A stretch of DNA of 64,000 bases from an uncultured Clostridia bacterium (GTDB taxonomy: Bacteria > Bacillota > Clostridia > Christensenellales > CAG-138): the NCBI GenBank assembly GCA_947168855.1, contig CAMVNO010000005.1:152439-216438 (forward strand), written 5' to 3'. Under the pieces are notes generated by a model. That model had not been told where the DNA came from. It was given only the letters and a program-made list of their open reading frames with translations, and did no database searches. This document shows, in pieces, positions 10,992 through 19,875 of this stretch. Both the position numbers and the translations under genes were made by a program. The stretch's first letter is position 1, and each line of letters opens with the position of its first letter.

Positions 10992-12659
10992 ATGGACAGA
11001 CTGACAGATTACATTCAATGGATCGGGGATCTGGATTTTCGCGCGTATCCGTTTCGCGAAGCGGATGCGCTGATCCTGTGTATCATCAGTTATTACGATC
11101 TCAAGCCGGTTTTTGCCGCGGAAAAGCCGGAATACACCGTTTCCGACTGTCTTCCCATGATCGAAGCCGGAGAGGCAAAGCTCGAAATCACGGGCGGCGA
11201 TCTCGGCAACGGAGAGATCTTTGCCGCGGCGGTGCGTTCCAGGCGCTTCGGCAGCCTTCGCATGTCCGACTATGAGGAATCGCTGCGTTCGGACCCGCCT
11301 CTGCAGTTTTCGGCGGTGACCTTTCACGCGCCGGAGTTCTCGTTCATTGCATACCGCGGCACGGACGCCTCCATCGCCGGCTGGCGCGAGGACTGCATGA
11401 TCTCGTTTACGCAGACGGAGGCGCAGATGCTGTCGCTCGCCTACGCCGAACGCATGATCGACGACGGCGTGTGGTACATCGGCGGGCATTCGAAGGGCGC
11501 GAATCAGGCGCAGTACGCCGCCTGCATGCTGCGCGACGAGCAGTGGGAAAAGGTCCGGCATGTTTACCTTCTGGACGGTCCGGGCTTCTGCCCCGAGGTG
11601 CTGGATCCGGCGCTGGATAAGCGGATCGATCCGAAAACCACGCGCATCATCCCGGAGTTTGACATCATCGGCATGCTGTTTGAACCGCAGATTACGGACA
11701 CGCGCATCGTGCGGTCCACGCAGGAAGGTCTTCTGCAGCACTCCCTTGCGTCGTGGATGATCGAGCACGGCTCCCTCGCACTCGTCGAACAGAACGATCC
11801 GATGAGCAGGCAGATCAATCATCTGATGAACGACTGGGTCGAAAGCGTTCCGCAGCAGGATCGCGCGGTCTTCTCCAATGAGCTGTTCGACGCCTTATCC
11901 GCGGACGGGACCGAATCGCTGGAGCAGCTCGATCTCGACCGGCTGCAGTCTGTGCTGATCCGGCTCACCGGCGTCAGCGCGACGACCAGAAAGACGTTTG
12001 CAAAGCTGCCGAACAAGCTGCTGTTCGAGGACACCATCCGCCCGCTGCCGGAAACGAAAACCGAAAAGCTCAAGCGCATCTTCTCCGATCTGCGCGTGCA
12101 GGGGATCGGACTGATCCTCGCGGGCGTGATCCTGTTCTTCCTGTCCGGCGTTCTGTTTCAGCTGACGACAGTCATCATTCTGACGGCGCTCGCGGGCATA
12201 CAGACGGTGCTCCTCATCCGACGGCTCATCCGGCAGCACGGCAAGCTTGACGGCATGCGGGGACGGTTCGTGCTTCTCGGCATGATCCTGGCGCTGGCGG
12301 CAAGCCTGTATTTCAAGGAGCACGCCATGTTCCTGATCGGCAGCGTGCTTTACGGGATCCTGAGCCTTGCGCTTGCGTATTTTACGGTCGTCAAGAAAGG
12401 TCTCAAGCGGGAGAAAAAATCGTTCCTCCGCATTCTGAATTTCATCGAAGGCGCCGTTTGTACGCTGTTCGGGCTCGGGTACCTTGTGATCCCGCAAAGC
12501 ATTGCATGGGCGTTCACGATCTCGTTTGCCGCCTGCGGCGCGCTGGACGGGCTCGTGCGGCTCGGATACTGGACCGCGCAGTACCTGAAACAGCGCAGGC
12601 AGAGAACCATCCTGACTGCCGTTCAAAAAGAACCGCTGAAGAAGGAATCATCCAAATGA
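10992..12659 (+). CDS. Mbeg1-like (DUF2974) alpha/beta-hydrolase with C-terminal multi-TM domain
   Basis: GGHSKGANQAQYAA nucleophile elbow, FSFIAYRGTDASIAGWREDC; C-terminal hydrophobic helices. Confidence 0.8.
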   Translation: MDRLTDYIQWIGDLDFRAYPFREADALILCIISYYDLKPVFAAEKPEYTVSDCLPMIEAGEAKLEITGGDLGNGEIFAAAVRSRRFGSLRMSDYEESLRSDPPLQFSAVTFHAPEFSFIAYRGTDASIAGWREDCMISFTQTEAQMLSLAYAERMIDDGVWYIGGHSKGANQAQYAACMLRDEQWEKVRHVYLLDGPGFCPEVLDPALDKRIDPKTTRIIPEFDIIGMLFEPQITDTRIVRSTQEGLLQHSLASWMIEHGSLALVEQNDPMSRQINHLMNDWVESVPQQDRAVFSNELFDALSADGTESLEQLDLDRLQSVLIRLTGVSATTRKTFAKLPNKLLFEDTIRPLPETKTEKLKRIFSDLRVQGIGLILAGVILFFLSGVLFQLTTVIILTALAGIQTVLLIRRLIRQHGKLDGMRGRFVLLGMILALAASLYFKEHAMFLIGSVLYGILSLALAYFTVVKKGLKREKKSFLRILNFIEGAVCTLFGLGYLVIPQSIAWAFTISFAACGALDGLVRLGYWTAQYLKQRRQRTILTAVQKEPLKKESSK

Positions 12660-13843
12660 GCAAATCATATCGTCATACAACCACTTATATCACCAAAGCG
12701 GCGTTCATCGCGGCGCTCTACGTCGTGCTGACCGTGCTGTCCGCGCAATTCGGGCTGTCCGGCACGAACGTGATCCGGTTCCGGCTTTCCGAAGCGCTGA
12801 CCATCCTGCCGTTCTTCACGAGCGCGGCGATCCCCGGTCTTGTGATCGGGTGTTTTCTGTCCAATCTGTTGACCGGCGCCGCTGTCTGGGACGTCGTGTT
12901 CGGCACCGTCGCCACGCTGATCGGCGCGGTCCTCACCTATGCGCTGCGCCGGTACAAGTGGCTTGCGCCGATCCCGCCGATCGTTGCGAATACCGTGATC
13001 GTGCCGTTCGTGCTGCGCTACGCCTACGGCTTTACCGACGCCTTCTGGTTCCTTGCGCTGACCGTGTTCGTCGGCGAATTCGTCTGCTGCGGGATCCTGG
13101 GCATGCTCCTGCTGTTTGCGGTGAACAGGCATGCCGATCTCGTCCGGGACAAGGAGCCGGAACCGCACGAGCGGCGGACGTTCAAAGAGGTGTTCCCGGC
13201 GTATGTCTGGATCTGCTTCGCCTATCTTCTGATCATCGACCTTGCCGTGTTTTACGGCACGCGCCCGTTCCTGCCGTATCTTCCGGTACACGAGCTTGCC
13301 ACGCCGGTGGATGCAAAGATCCCGTTCCTGCCGCCGTGGATCATTGTTTACGTGCTGTCGTTTGTGTCGTGGCTCGTCACGATCATCTGGATCCTTGCGG
13401 AGAGCAAAAAGCATGCGTACCGGCTGTGCGGCGTCTATACGATCATCGTGATCCTGTCCGGCATCTGCTTCCTCGCGTATCCGGCCATGATCCAACGCCC
13501 CGAGATCACGGAGCCCGGTCTGTTCAACGACTGGATGCGCCTTCTGTACCGGCTTGACGCGCCGCAGAATCTCTGCCCGTCCTTCCACGTCGTCATCAGC
13601 TATATCTGCTGGCGCTGCACGATGGACTGCAAAAAGATCCCCAAGTGGTATCAATGGTTCAACCTTATCTTTTTGATTCTCGTCTGCTTCTGCATTCTGT
13701 TTGTCAAGCAGCACTATCTGATCGACATCCCCGTCGCGCTCGTCATCACCGAAGGCGCGATCCAGATCGGACGGCTCACGCGCATCGAACGCATCGGGTT
13801 TGCGATCGAAAACCGGCTCCGCAAGCGTCCCGCGGCGGAATAA
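12656..13843 (+). CDS. QueT-family ECF substrate-binding protein fused to PAP2-family phosphatase domain
   Basis: N-term ITKAAFIAALYVVLTVLSAQFG...IRFRLSEALTILPFFTSAAIPGLVIGCFLSNLLTGAAVWDVVFGTVATLIGA (QueT); C-term PSFHVVISY...KQHYLIDIPVAL (PAP2 C2/C3 motifs); one uninterrupted ORF. Confidence 0.85.
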   Translation: MSKSYRHTTTYITKAAFIAALYVVLTVLSAQFGLSGTNVIRFRLSEALTILPFFTSAAIPGLVIGCFLSNLLTGAAVWDVVFGTVATLIGAVLTYALRRYKWLAPIPPIVANTVIVPFVLRYAYGFTDAFWFLALTVFVGEFVCCGILGMLLLFAVNRHADLVRDKEPEPHERRTFKEVFPAYVWICFAYLLIIDLAVFYGTRPFLPYLPVHELATPVDAKIPFLPPWIIVYVLSFVSWLVTIIWILAESKKHAYRLCGVYTIIVILSGICFLAYPAMIQRPEITEPGLFNDWMRLLYRLDAPQNLCPSFHVVISYICWRCTMDCKKIPKWYQWFNLIFLILVCFCILFVKQHYLIDIPVALVITEGAIQIGRLTRIERIGFAIENRLRKRPAAE

Positions 13844-13853
13844 ACAACAAAAA

Positions 13854-13884
13854 GGGGCTGTTTAAAAACGCTTTGAACAGCCCC
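13854..13884 (+). terminator. Terminator-like hairpin after queT-PAP2; first module of hairpin array 1L
   Basis: GGGGCTGTT (13854-13862) / AACAGCCCC (13876-13884). Confidence 0.7.
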
Positions 13885-13996
13885 AATGCATTCTCGCTTC
13901 GCTCCGTGAATTGTCCAAAGGACATGAATTGTGCCTTGCGGCACATGAATTGACGCCGAACGGCGTCATGCAGGAAGATTTTCCGTACGGAAAATC
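13854..13996 (+). repeat. ATGAATTG-hairpin array, element 1L (plus orientation)
   Basis: (A)TGAATTG spacers at 13907, 13924, 13945 followed by hairpins GTCC-AAA-GGAC, GTGCC-TTGC-GGCAC, GACGCC-GAAC-GGCGTC; ends in palindrome GATTTTCCGTACGGAAAATC (13977-13996). Confidence 0.9.
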
Positions 13997-14129
13997 AACA
14001 TTCATGTGACCTTTGGTCACAATTCATGCCGAAGGCAATTCATGGCGCAGCCAATTCATGCGGCAACGCCGCAATTCATCGGGGATGTTAAGAACTGCCG
14101 ATCAGAGTTTCTTAACATCCCCGTTTTTT
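13977..14129 (-). repeat. ATGAATTG-hairpin array, element 1R (minus orientation; shares the central palindrome with 1L)
   Basis: CAATTCAT spacers at 14020, 14036, 14052, 14072 with hairpins GTGACC-TTT-GGTCAC, TGCC-GAA-GGCA, TGGC-GCA-GCCA, GCGGC-AAC-GCCGC. Confidence 0.92.
14080..14129. terminator. Strong hairpin with U-tract on + strand and A-tract (U-tract on - strand) before it; first module of element 1R
   Basis: CGGGGATGTTAAGAA (14080-14094) / TTCTTAACATCCCCG (14109-14123) followed by TTTTTT. Confidence 0.85.
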
Positions 14130-14170
14130 ATTTCCGTGCTGATCTGCGCTTCCGAGCGCAAACGTTCTGT

Positions 14171-14431
14171 TCAATCCTTTTTCCGGGCGACCTCGGCGAT
14201 GTCCGGCCAGCGCTTCAGAATGTACTGTATCGCATTGCGTGAATGCGGGATCATGCAGTCCGTGCAGTTTTTGATCCCGTTCTCCAGATAGGTGAAGTTG
14301 CCGCCGCATTTGTCGCCGAGCATATACAGCGGGCAATAGCAGAACAGGCAGTTGAAATTCTCCGGATGGTCGGTCTTATGACACGGAAAATATTTGCAGT
14401 CGGTATTCTGAAAAAAAGAATCGCTGTTCAT
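14171..14431 (-). CDS. Cysteine-rich small-domain protein (cobalamin-locus associated)
   Basis: CKYFPCHKTDHPENFNCLFCYCPLYMLGDKCGGNFTY...CTDCMIPH. Confidence 0.8.
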   Translation of the reverse strand: MNSDSFFQNTDCKYFPCHKTDHPENFNCLFCYCPLYMLGDKCGGNFTYLENGIKNCTDCMIPHSRNAIQYILKRWPDIAEVARKKD

Positions 14432-15072
14432 CTGGTGCCTCCTCTCGTTGTGTCCAGTTCATAGAGCAGCGCGTTGACGATCGCCGCCGCAACGTTGCTG
14501 CCGCCCTTTCTGCCCCTTGCCACAATGCACGGCACGGGACCTTCGATGATCTGCTCCTTCGACGCGACGACGTTCACAAACCCGACCGGCACGCCGATGA
14601 TGAGTCTGGGACGGTAGCCTCCGTCCGCCAGCTCGCGAAGCCGCAGAAGCGCCGTCGGCGCATTGCCGATCGCAAAGATCACGTTTTCGCCCAGGCGCGC
14701 CGCCTTGTCCATGCTGACCTGCGCGCGGGTGACGCCCTGCGCCTTTGCCGCCTCCGCCACGTCCGGATCGGACATATAGGAGACTGCTTCACAGCCGAAT
14801 CGCGCCGCCGTGCGCTTGTTGATGCCCGCAAGCGCCATCTGCGTGTCGGTGACGATCGTTGCACCGTCGCGGATCGCCTGCTTGGCGATTTCGATCGCGC
14901 CTTCGGACACATAGAGCGTGTCGGCATAGTCGAAATCCGCCGTCGTATGGATCACGCGCTTCAGGATCGGCGCAAGCGCCGGGTCGATCTGCCGGTCGCC
15001 GAGCTCCTCGGTGATGATGCGAAAGCTCTCCGCCTCGATCTCCGCGGGTAAAAGATGCAGCAGTTTTGTCAT
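14428..15072 (-). CDS. cbiC: Precorrin-8X / cobalt-precorrin-8 methylmutase
   Basis: RVIHTTADFDYADTLYVS, GNAPTALLRL, IIGVPVGFVNVVASKE. Confidence 0.95.
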   Translation of the reverse strand: MTKLLHLLPAEIEAESFRIITEELGDRQIDPALAPILKRVIHTTADFDYADTLYVSEGAIEIAKQAIRDGATIVTDTQMALAGINKRTAARFGCEAVSYMSDPDVAEAAKAQGVTRAQVSMDKAARLGENVIFAIGNAPTALLRLRELADGGYRPRLIIGVPVGFVNVVASKEQIIEGPVPCIVARGRKGGSNVAAAIVNALLYELDTTRGGTR

Positions 15073-16568
15073 ACGCCCTCCTCCAGAATCCTGTAGATTG
15101 CCTTCAGGTCCATATGGCTGCGCAGCGTGTCGGCAAGCAGGTCGTACTGCCGCTGCTTATGCGCTTCGCCCGACACCGTGCCGAGCGTATCCGGATCGAC
15201 GCCCTTACGCTCCGCCAGCGCCCGCACCAGCGTGCCCGCAACGGCGTCGCCGTCGAACACGCCGTGCACATAGGTGCCGTAGACGTTGCCGCTTTGCCCG
15301 CCGTCTGTGTGCGAATCGCCCGAAACGGAATCGCGGATCGCCGCGATCGGCGCGGCGCTCTGCGTCTGCCCCATATGGATCTCATAGCCTTCGAACGGCT
15401 TGCCCGACAGCGCGGCGAGCGAGCCGGACAGCGCGCCGAACGCACCCGAAACGCGCGTGCGCGTCTTTTGCTCGGTAAATATCGTTTCGATCGGCAGCAG
15501 ACCCATGCCGCGCAGGCTCCCGCCGTGCTCCACGCCGTGCGGATCGGAAAGCTGCGTGCCGAGCATCTGATAGCCGCCGCATACGCCGAACACCGTGCCG
15601 CCGTCGCGCGCAAAGCGCAGGATCTTCGCTTCGAGCCCGCTTTGCCGGAGCCACAGAAGGTCCGCCATCGTGTTCTTCGTGCCGGGCAGAACGATCATGT
15701 CCGGGGCGCCGAGCGCTCTCGTGCTCTGTACATAGCGTACCGAAACGCCGTCGATCGCCTCCAGCGCGCGGAAATCGGTGAAATTGCTGAGCCGCGGCAG
15801 GCGGATGACCACGATGTCGACCTGCGCCGCAGGGCGGTTTTCAAGCCGCTCGGAGAGCGAGTCCTCGTCGTCGATATCGAGATGCACATACGGCACCACG
15901 CCGACGACCGGAATGCCGCAAAGATCCTCCAGCTGCCGGATCCCCGGCGTCAGGATGGATTCGTCGCCGCGAAACTTGTTGATGACGATGCCCTTGACGA
16001 GCGCGCGCTCGTCGGGATCGAGCAGCGCGACGGTCCCGTAGATCTGGGCAAACACGCCGCCGCGGTCGATGTCGCCGACCAAAAGCACCGGCGAAGACGC
16101 CGCCTTTGCCATGCCCATGTTTACAAAGACGTCGGCGTCTTTGAGATTGATTTCGGCGGGGCTGCCCGCGCCTTCGATGACGATCACGTCGTTCTGCTCC
16201 GACAGCGTATGATACGCCTGCATCACGTCCGGCAGCAGCGTGTGTTTCATCGCAAAGTAGTCGCGCGCGGAGAGCGTTGCCCGCACCTCGCCGTTGACGA
16301 TCACCTGCGAGCCCATGTCGCTCGTGGGCTTTAAGAGGATCGGGTTCATCAGCACGGACGGTTCGACGCCCGCCGCCTCCGCCTGCACGACCTGCGCGCG
16401 TCCCATCTCCAGCCCTTCCTTCGTGATGAACGAATTCAGCGCCATGTTCTGCGCCTTGAACGGCGCGACGCGTTTGCCGTCCTGCCGGAACACGCGGCAC
16501 AGACCCGCGGCGATCAGGCTCTTGCCCGCATTGGACATCGTGCCCTGAATCATGATCGGCTTTGCCAT
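15069..16568 (-). CDS. cobQ: Adenosylcobyric acid synthase
   Basis: MIQGTMSNAGKSLIAAGLCRVFRQDGKRVAPFKAQNMALNS; GATase-like C-terminus GVCGGYQMLG. Confidence 0.96.
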   Translation of the reverse strand: MAKPIMIQGTMSNAGKSLIAAGLCRVFRQDGKRVAPFKAQNMALNSFITKEGLEMGRAQVVQAEAAGVEPSVLMNPILLKPTSDMGSQVIVNGEVRATLSARDYFAMKHTLLPDVMQAYHTLSEQNDVIVIEGAGSPAEINLKDADVFVNMGMAKAASSPVLLVGDIDRGGVFAQIYGTVALLDPDERALVKGIVINKFRGDESILTPGIRQLEDLCGIPVVGVVPYVHLDIDDEDSLSERLENRPAAQVDIVVIRLPRLSNFTDFRALEAIDGVSVRYVQSTRALGAPDMIVLPGTKNTMADLLWLRQSGLEAKILRFARDGGTVFGVCGGYQMLGTQLSDPHGVEHGGSLRGMGLLPIETIFTEQKTRTRVSGAFGALSGSLAALSGKPFEGYEIHMGQTQSAAPIAAIRDSVSGDSHTDGGQSGNVYGTYVHGVFDGDAVAGTLVRALAERKGVDPDTLGTVSGEAHKQRQYDLLADTLRSHMDLKAIYRILEEGV

Positions 16569-17921
16569 TCAATCCTCCTTTGCGCAGGCGCGCAGAAACC
16601 GCTCGATCGGTTTCGGGTTCGATTCATAAAAGAGATGCGGAAACCCGGCAAGCAGATTGCCGTCCGCATGGATGCACTTCCACGAGCGCCTGCCCTTCGG
16701 CTTCTCCGCAAGGAAATCGCCGCCGCACGCCTCGCTCTCAAAATAATGGAATTCATGCGCCTTGATCGCCTCGCCCGCGCGGAAGAACGCGCCGTCGTGT
16801 TCCGCCGTCAGCGTGACGTAGCCGAAGCGCGAAAGCTTTTCGGTGCGATACGCTTTCGCGTCGATCACGCCGCACATCGGATAAAACCGTCCGTCCATGT
16901 CCGAAAGCGCCCGGTGCAGATACAGAAATCCGCCGCATTCCGCAAGCGTGGGCATGCCGCCCGTAACCGCGGCGCGGACCGATTCGCGCATCGACGTATT
17001 TTCGGCAAGCTGAAGCGCGAACAGTTCCGGATATCCGCCCGGCAGGATCAGCCCCTGTGCGTCCTCCGGAACGGTCTTGTCGTGCAGCGGCGAGAAGAAC
17101 AGAAGCTTTGCGCCGAGCCGGTTGAGCAGCGCAAGATTGTCGCGGTACAGAAAGCAGAACGCCTCGTCGCATGCCACGGCGATCCGCGTTTTCGGCATCT
17201 CCGGCGTCTCCGGCGCATCGGGAACCGCTAGATCCTCCGCCGCGTTCATCAACGCCTCAAGCGCGTCGAAATCGAGCGTTTCGCCGAGCCTTGCCGCAAG
17301 CCGCCCGAGCCGCGCGTCGAGATCGCGCACCGCGTCCGGCGTGACCAGCCCGAGATGGCGGCTTTCGATGACAAGATCATCCGCCTTCTCAAGGTATCCG
17401 ATCGGAACGACGCCGCGGCGTCTGACCTCCGGCGCGATCGCCTCGAACACCGGCTTGCTCATTTGGTTGAAAATCACGCCCCGGATGCCGCTGTCGGGCT
17501 TGAAATGCAGAAATCCGTCCAGCGTCGCGAGCGCCGAAACGCTCTGTCCGCGTGCGTTGACGATCAGCACGACCGGCGCTTTGAGCGCCTTTGCCACGGC
17601 GTACGTGCTCGCCTCGTCGCTTGCCGCCCCGAGCCCGTCATAATAGCCCATCACGCCCTCGATCACGGCGCAGTCGGCGTCGTTTGCGCCGCGGGCGTAA
17701 AGCCTTTGCAGCAGGTTCGGATCGCAGAAAAACAGATCGAGCGTGCCCGACGGGATCCCGAGCACAGCCTGCTGAAACATCGGATCGATATAGTCCGGTC
17801 CGCACTTGAACGATACGACGCGTCTGCCGCGGTCCTTCAGCGCCTTCAGGATCCCGCAGGTGATCGTCGTTTTGCCGCTGCCGCTTGACGGCGCGGCAAG
17901 CAGGATGCGCGGACTATGCAT
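16569..17921 (-). CDS. cbiA: Cobyrinate a,c-diamide synthase
   Basis: LLAAPSSGSGKTTITCGILKALKDRGRRVVSFKCGPDYIDPMFQ. Confidence 0.95.
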   Translation of the reverse strand: MHSPRILLAAPSSGSGKTTITCGILKALKDRGRRVVSFKCGPDYIDPMFQQAVLGIPSGTLDLFFCDPNLLQRLYARGANDADCAVIEGVMGYYDGLGAASDEASTYAVAKALKAPVVLIVNARGQSVSALATLDGFLHFKPDSGIRGVIFNQMSKPVFEAIAPEVRRRGVVPIGYLEKADDLVIESRHLGLVTPDAVRDLDARLGRLAARLGETLDFDALEALMNAAEDLAVPDAPETPEMPKTRIAVACDEAFCFLYRDNLALLNRLGAKLLFFSPLHDKTVPEDAQGLILPGGYPELFALQLAENTSMRESVRAAVTGGMPTLAECGGFLYLHRALSDMDGRFYPMCGVIDAKAYRTEKLSRFGYVTLTAEHDGAFFRAGEAIKAHEFHYFESEACGGDFLAEKPKGRRSWKCIHADGNLLAGFPHLFYESNPKPIERFLRACAKED

Positions 17922-19875
17922 CTTCCTTCGCCCCCTCGCACGAAATGATGTACACCGGGTTCTGCGCGGTCATCAGATGGTATCCGCCGACCTTTCTGCC
18001 GCGGGAAACGGCAAGCTCCGTGATCTCTTCGTTCTCAAGCGGGAATGCTTTGAGCACGGCAAGCGCCTCCGCGAACGTCTCTGCCGTGACGGTGTTCAGC
18101 ACGATGCGCGCGCGCGGGTTCTTTCCGAGCGCACAGCGCACGATCTCCGAAAGCTTCCCGCCGCTGCCGCCGATGAAGACGTGTGTGGGCTTTGGCAGGT
18201 CCGAAAGCGCTTCCGGCGCCGTTCCGTGCACGACCGTCAGGTTCGTAACGCCCAGACGCCGCTTGTTTTGTTCGATCAGCTCACAGGCGGGTTCGTCGCG
18301 CTCGATCGCGTACACCGCGCCGCGCACGGCGCATTCCGCCATCTCGATCGACACCGAGCCGGTGCCCGCGCCGACGTCCCAGCAGACCGCGTCCTCTTGA
18401 AGCTTCAGTTTGGAAAGCGTCACCGCGCGGACCTCGGATTTCGTCATCGGAACGTCCGTGCGCAGAAAATCCGGATCCGGTCTGCCGTGCGTCACGATCT
18501 TCGGCGCGTCGTTTTCGATCAGTACGATCGACAGCGGCGCAAAGCTGCGGTCCAGAAGGTCCTTTGCCGTGCCGCTTGTGATCGCTTCGTTCGGATAGGA
18601 AAGGTTTTCGCCGACCGTCACGCGCACGTCCGAAAGCCCGTATTCGCACAGGGTATGCAGGAGATCGGAAACGCCGCTCTCCCCGGCGGTCAGCACGGTC
18701 GTTTTGGCGTTCTGCCTGACCGTTCCCGTGAGATTGCACGCGCGTCCGTGCGCCGAGATATGCGCCGCGTCGTCCCACGAGACCCCGATGCGCGCCGAAA
18801 AGTACGCAAGCGAGGAGACGCCCGGCAGCACGTTCGGTCTGAGATCGCCGATGCGCGAAAGCAGCCCCTTCGTTCCGCTGAAGAAGCCGGTGTCGCCCGA
18901 CATGGCGACGACAATGCGCTGCGCGGGATCGTTCCGGATAAGCGATTCGATCTCATCCGGCAGGATCGCATGCACGGTCCGCTTGGAAAAGCCCGCCAGA
19001 ACGTCCGTCACGCGCGGCGCGCCGACGATCAGCTCCGCCCTTCGGCATGCGTCGATCGCCGCTTCGGTCAGCTGTCCGCTTCCCGTGCCGACGCCGAGGA
19101 TCGTGATCTCCTTCTGCCGCACGAGATGAAACCGCTTTTCCAGCAATCGGATGCAGTCGGCTTCCGAAACGCCCTGCTCCTCGGACGGTCTTTGAATCAC
19201 CACGGGCGTTGCGCCGCAGGCGCGCGCCGCGCGGATCTTCTCCGCAAAGCCGCCCGCCGCGCCGGTGTCCTTGGTCACAAGATAGCTTGCGTCGATGCTC
19301 TTCAATAAGGCGGCGTTCAGCTCCTCGGAAAACGGTCCCTGCATGCAGATGAGGTGGGCGCCGGAAAAGCCCAGCGCGAACGCCGCGTCGGTCGATTCCT
19401 TTACCGGTAGGATCCTGGCGTACAGCCGCGTTTCAAACCCGCGCACCGCCGTGTACCGGGAAAGCTCCTTGCTGCCGACGGTCAAAAGCACGTTGCCCTG
19501 CGTTTTGTTGAGATACTCCACCGCCGCGTCGGCGTCCTCGACGAACACACAGCCGTCGGCGTTTTCCGAATCGCGCAGCACGCGCAGATAGTCCGTGCCG
19601 GTTTCGGCGCAGACCGCCCTGAGCGTTTTTGTCACCTCGACGGCATACGGATGCGTGGCGTCGATCAGAAGCTCCGCGCCGGTCTCTTTGATCAGCGCTT
19701 CGATCTCCGCCGCGTTTTTGCGTCCGAAGATCACGCGGAGATTCTCACCCGGTTCGATCAGCGTTTCGCCGTATTCCGTGGCGACGCTGACCGTGACATC
19801 GAGCGGCTGCTCCAGCAGCGCGCTCGCGATCCTGCGTCCCTCCGTTGTGCCTGCAAATAACAGAATGCTATGCAT
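17914..19875 (-). CDS. Trifunctional CbiJ-CbiE-CbiT fusion (precorrin-6A reductase / C5-methyltransferase / C15-methyltransferase-decarboxylase)
   Basis: ILLFAGTTEGRRIA (CbiJ/CobK), ITILGVGTGSGQLTEAA (CbiE), MTKSEVRAVTLSKL...DVGAGTGSVSIEMA (CbiT) in one 653-aa ORF. Confidence 0.93.
   Translation of the reverse strand: MHSILLFAGTTEGRRIASALLEQPLDVTVSVATEYGETLIEPGENLRVIFGRKNAAEIEALIKETGAELLIDATHPYAVEVTKTLRAVCAETGTDYLRVLRDSENADGCVFVEDADAAVEYLNKTQGNVLLTVGSKELSRYTAVRGFETRLYARILPVKESTDAAFALGFSGAHLICMQGPFSEELNAALLKSIDASYLVTKDTGAAGGFAEKIRAARACGATPVVIQRPSEEQGVSEADCIRLLEKRFHLVRQKEITILGVGTGSGQLTEAAIDACRRAELIVGAPRVTDVLAGFSKRTVHAILPDEIESLIRNDPAQRIVVAMSGDTGFFSGTKGLLSRIGDLRPNVLPGVSSLAYFSARIGVSWDDAAHISAHGRACNLTGTVRQNAKTTVLTAGESGVSDLLHTLCEYGLSDVRVTVGENLSYPNEAITSGTAKDLLDRSFAPLSIVLIENDAPKIVTHGRPDPDFLRTDVPMTKSEVRAVTLSKLKLQEDAVCWDVGAGTGSVSIEMAECAVRGAVYAIERDEPACELIEQNKRRLGVTNLTVVHGTAPEALSDLPKPTHVFIGGSGGKLSEIVRCALGKNPRARIVLNTVTAETFAEALAVLKAFPLENEEITELAVSRGRKVGGYHLMTAQNPVYIISCEGAKEDA

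Noticed and set aside
13907-14079. Integron attC array interpretation
   Set aside because: No integrase, no gene cassettes between units, and units are far too short for attC sites.
13854-14129. CRISPR array interpretation of the ATGAATTG repeats
   Set aside because: Repeat is only 8 bp, the inserts are self-complementary hairpins of 9-16 bp, orientation inverts in the middle, and no cas genes are present.
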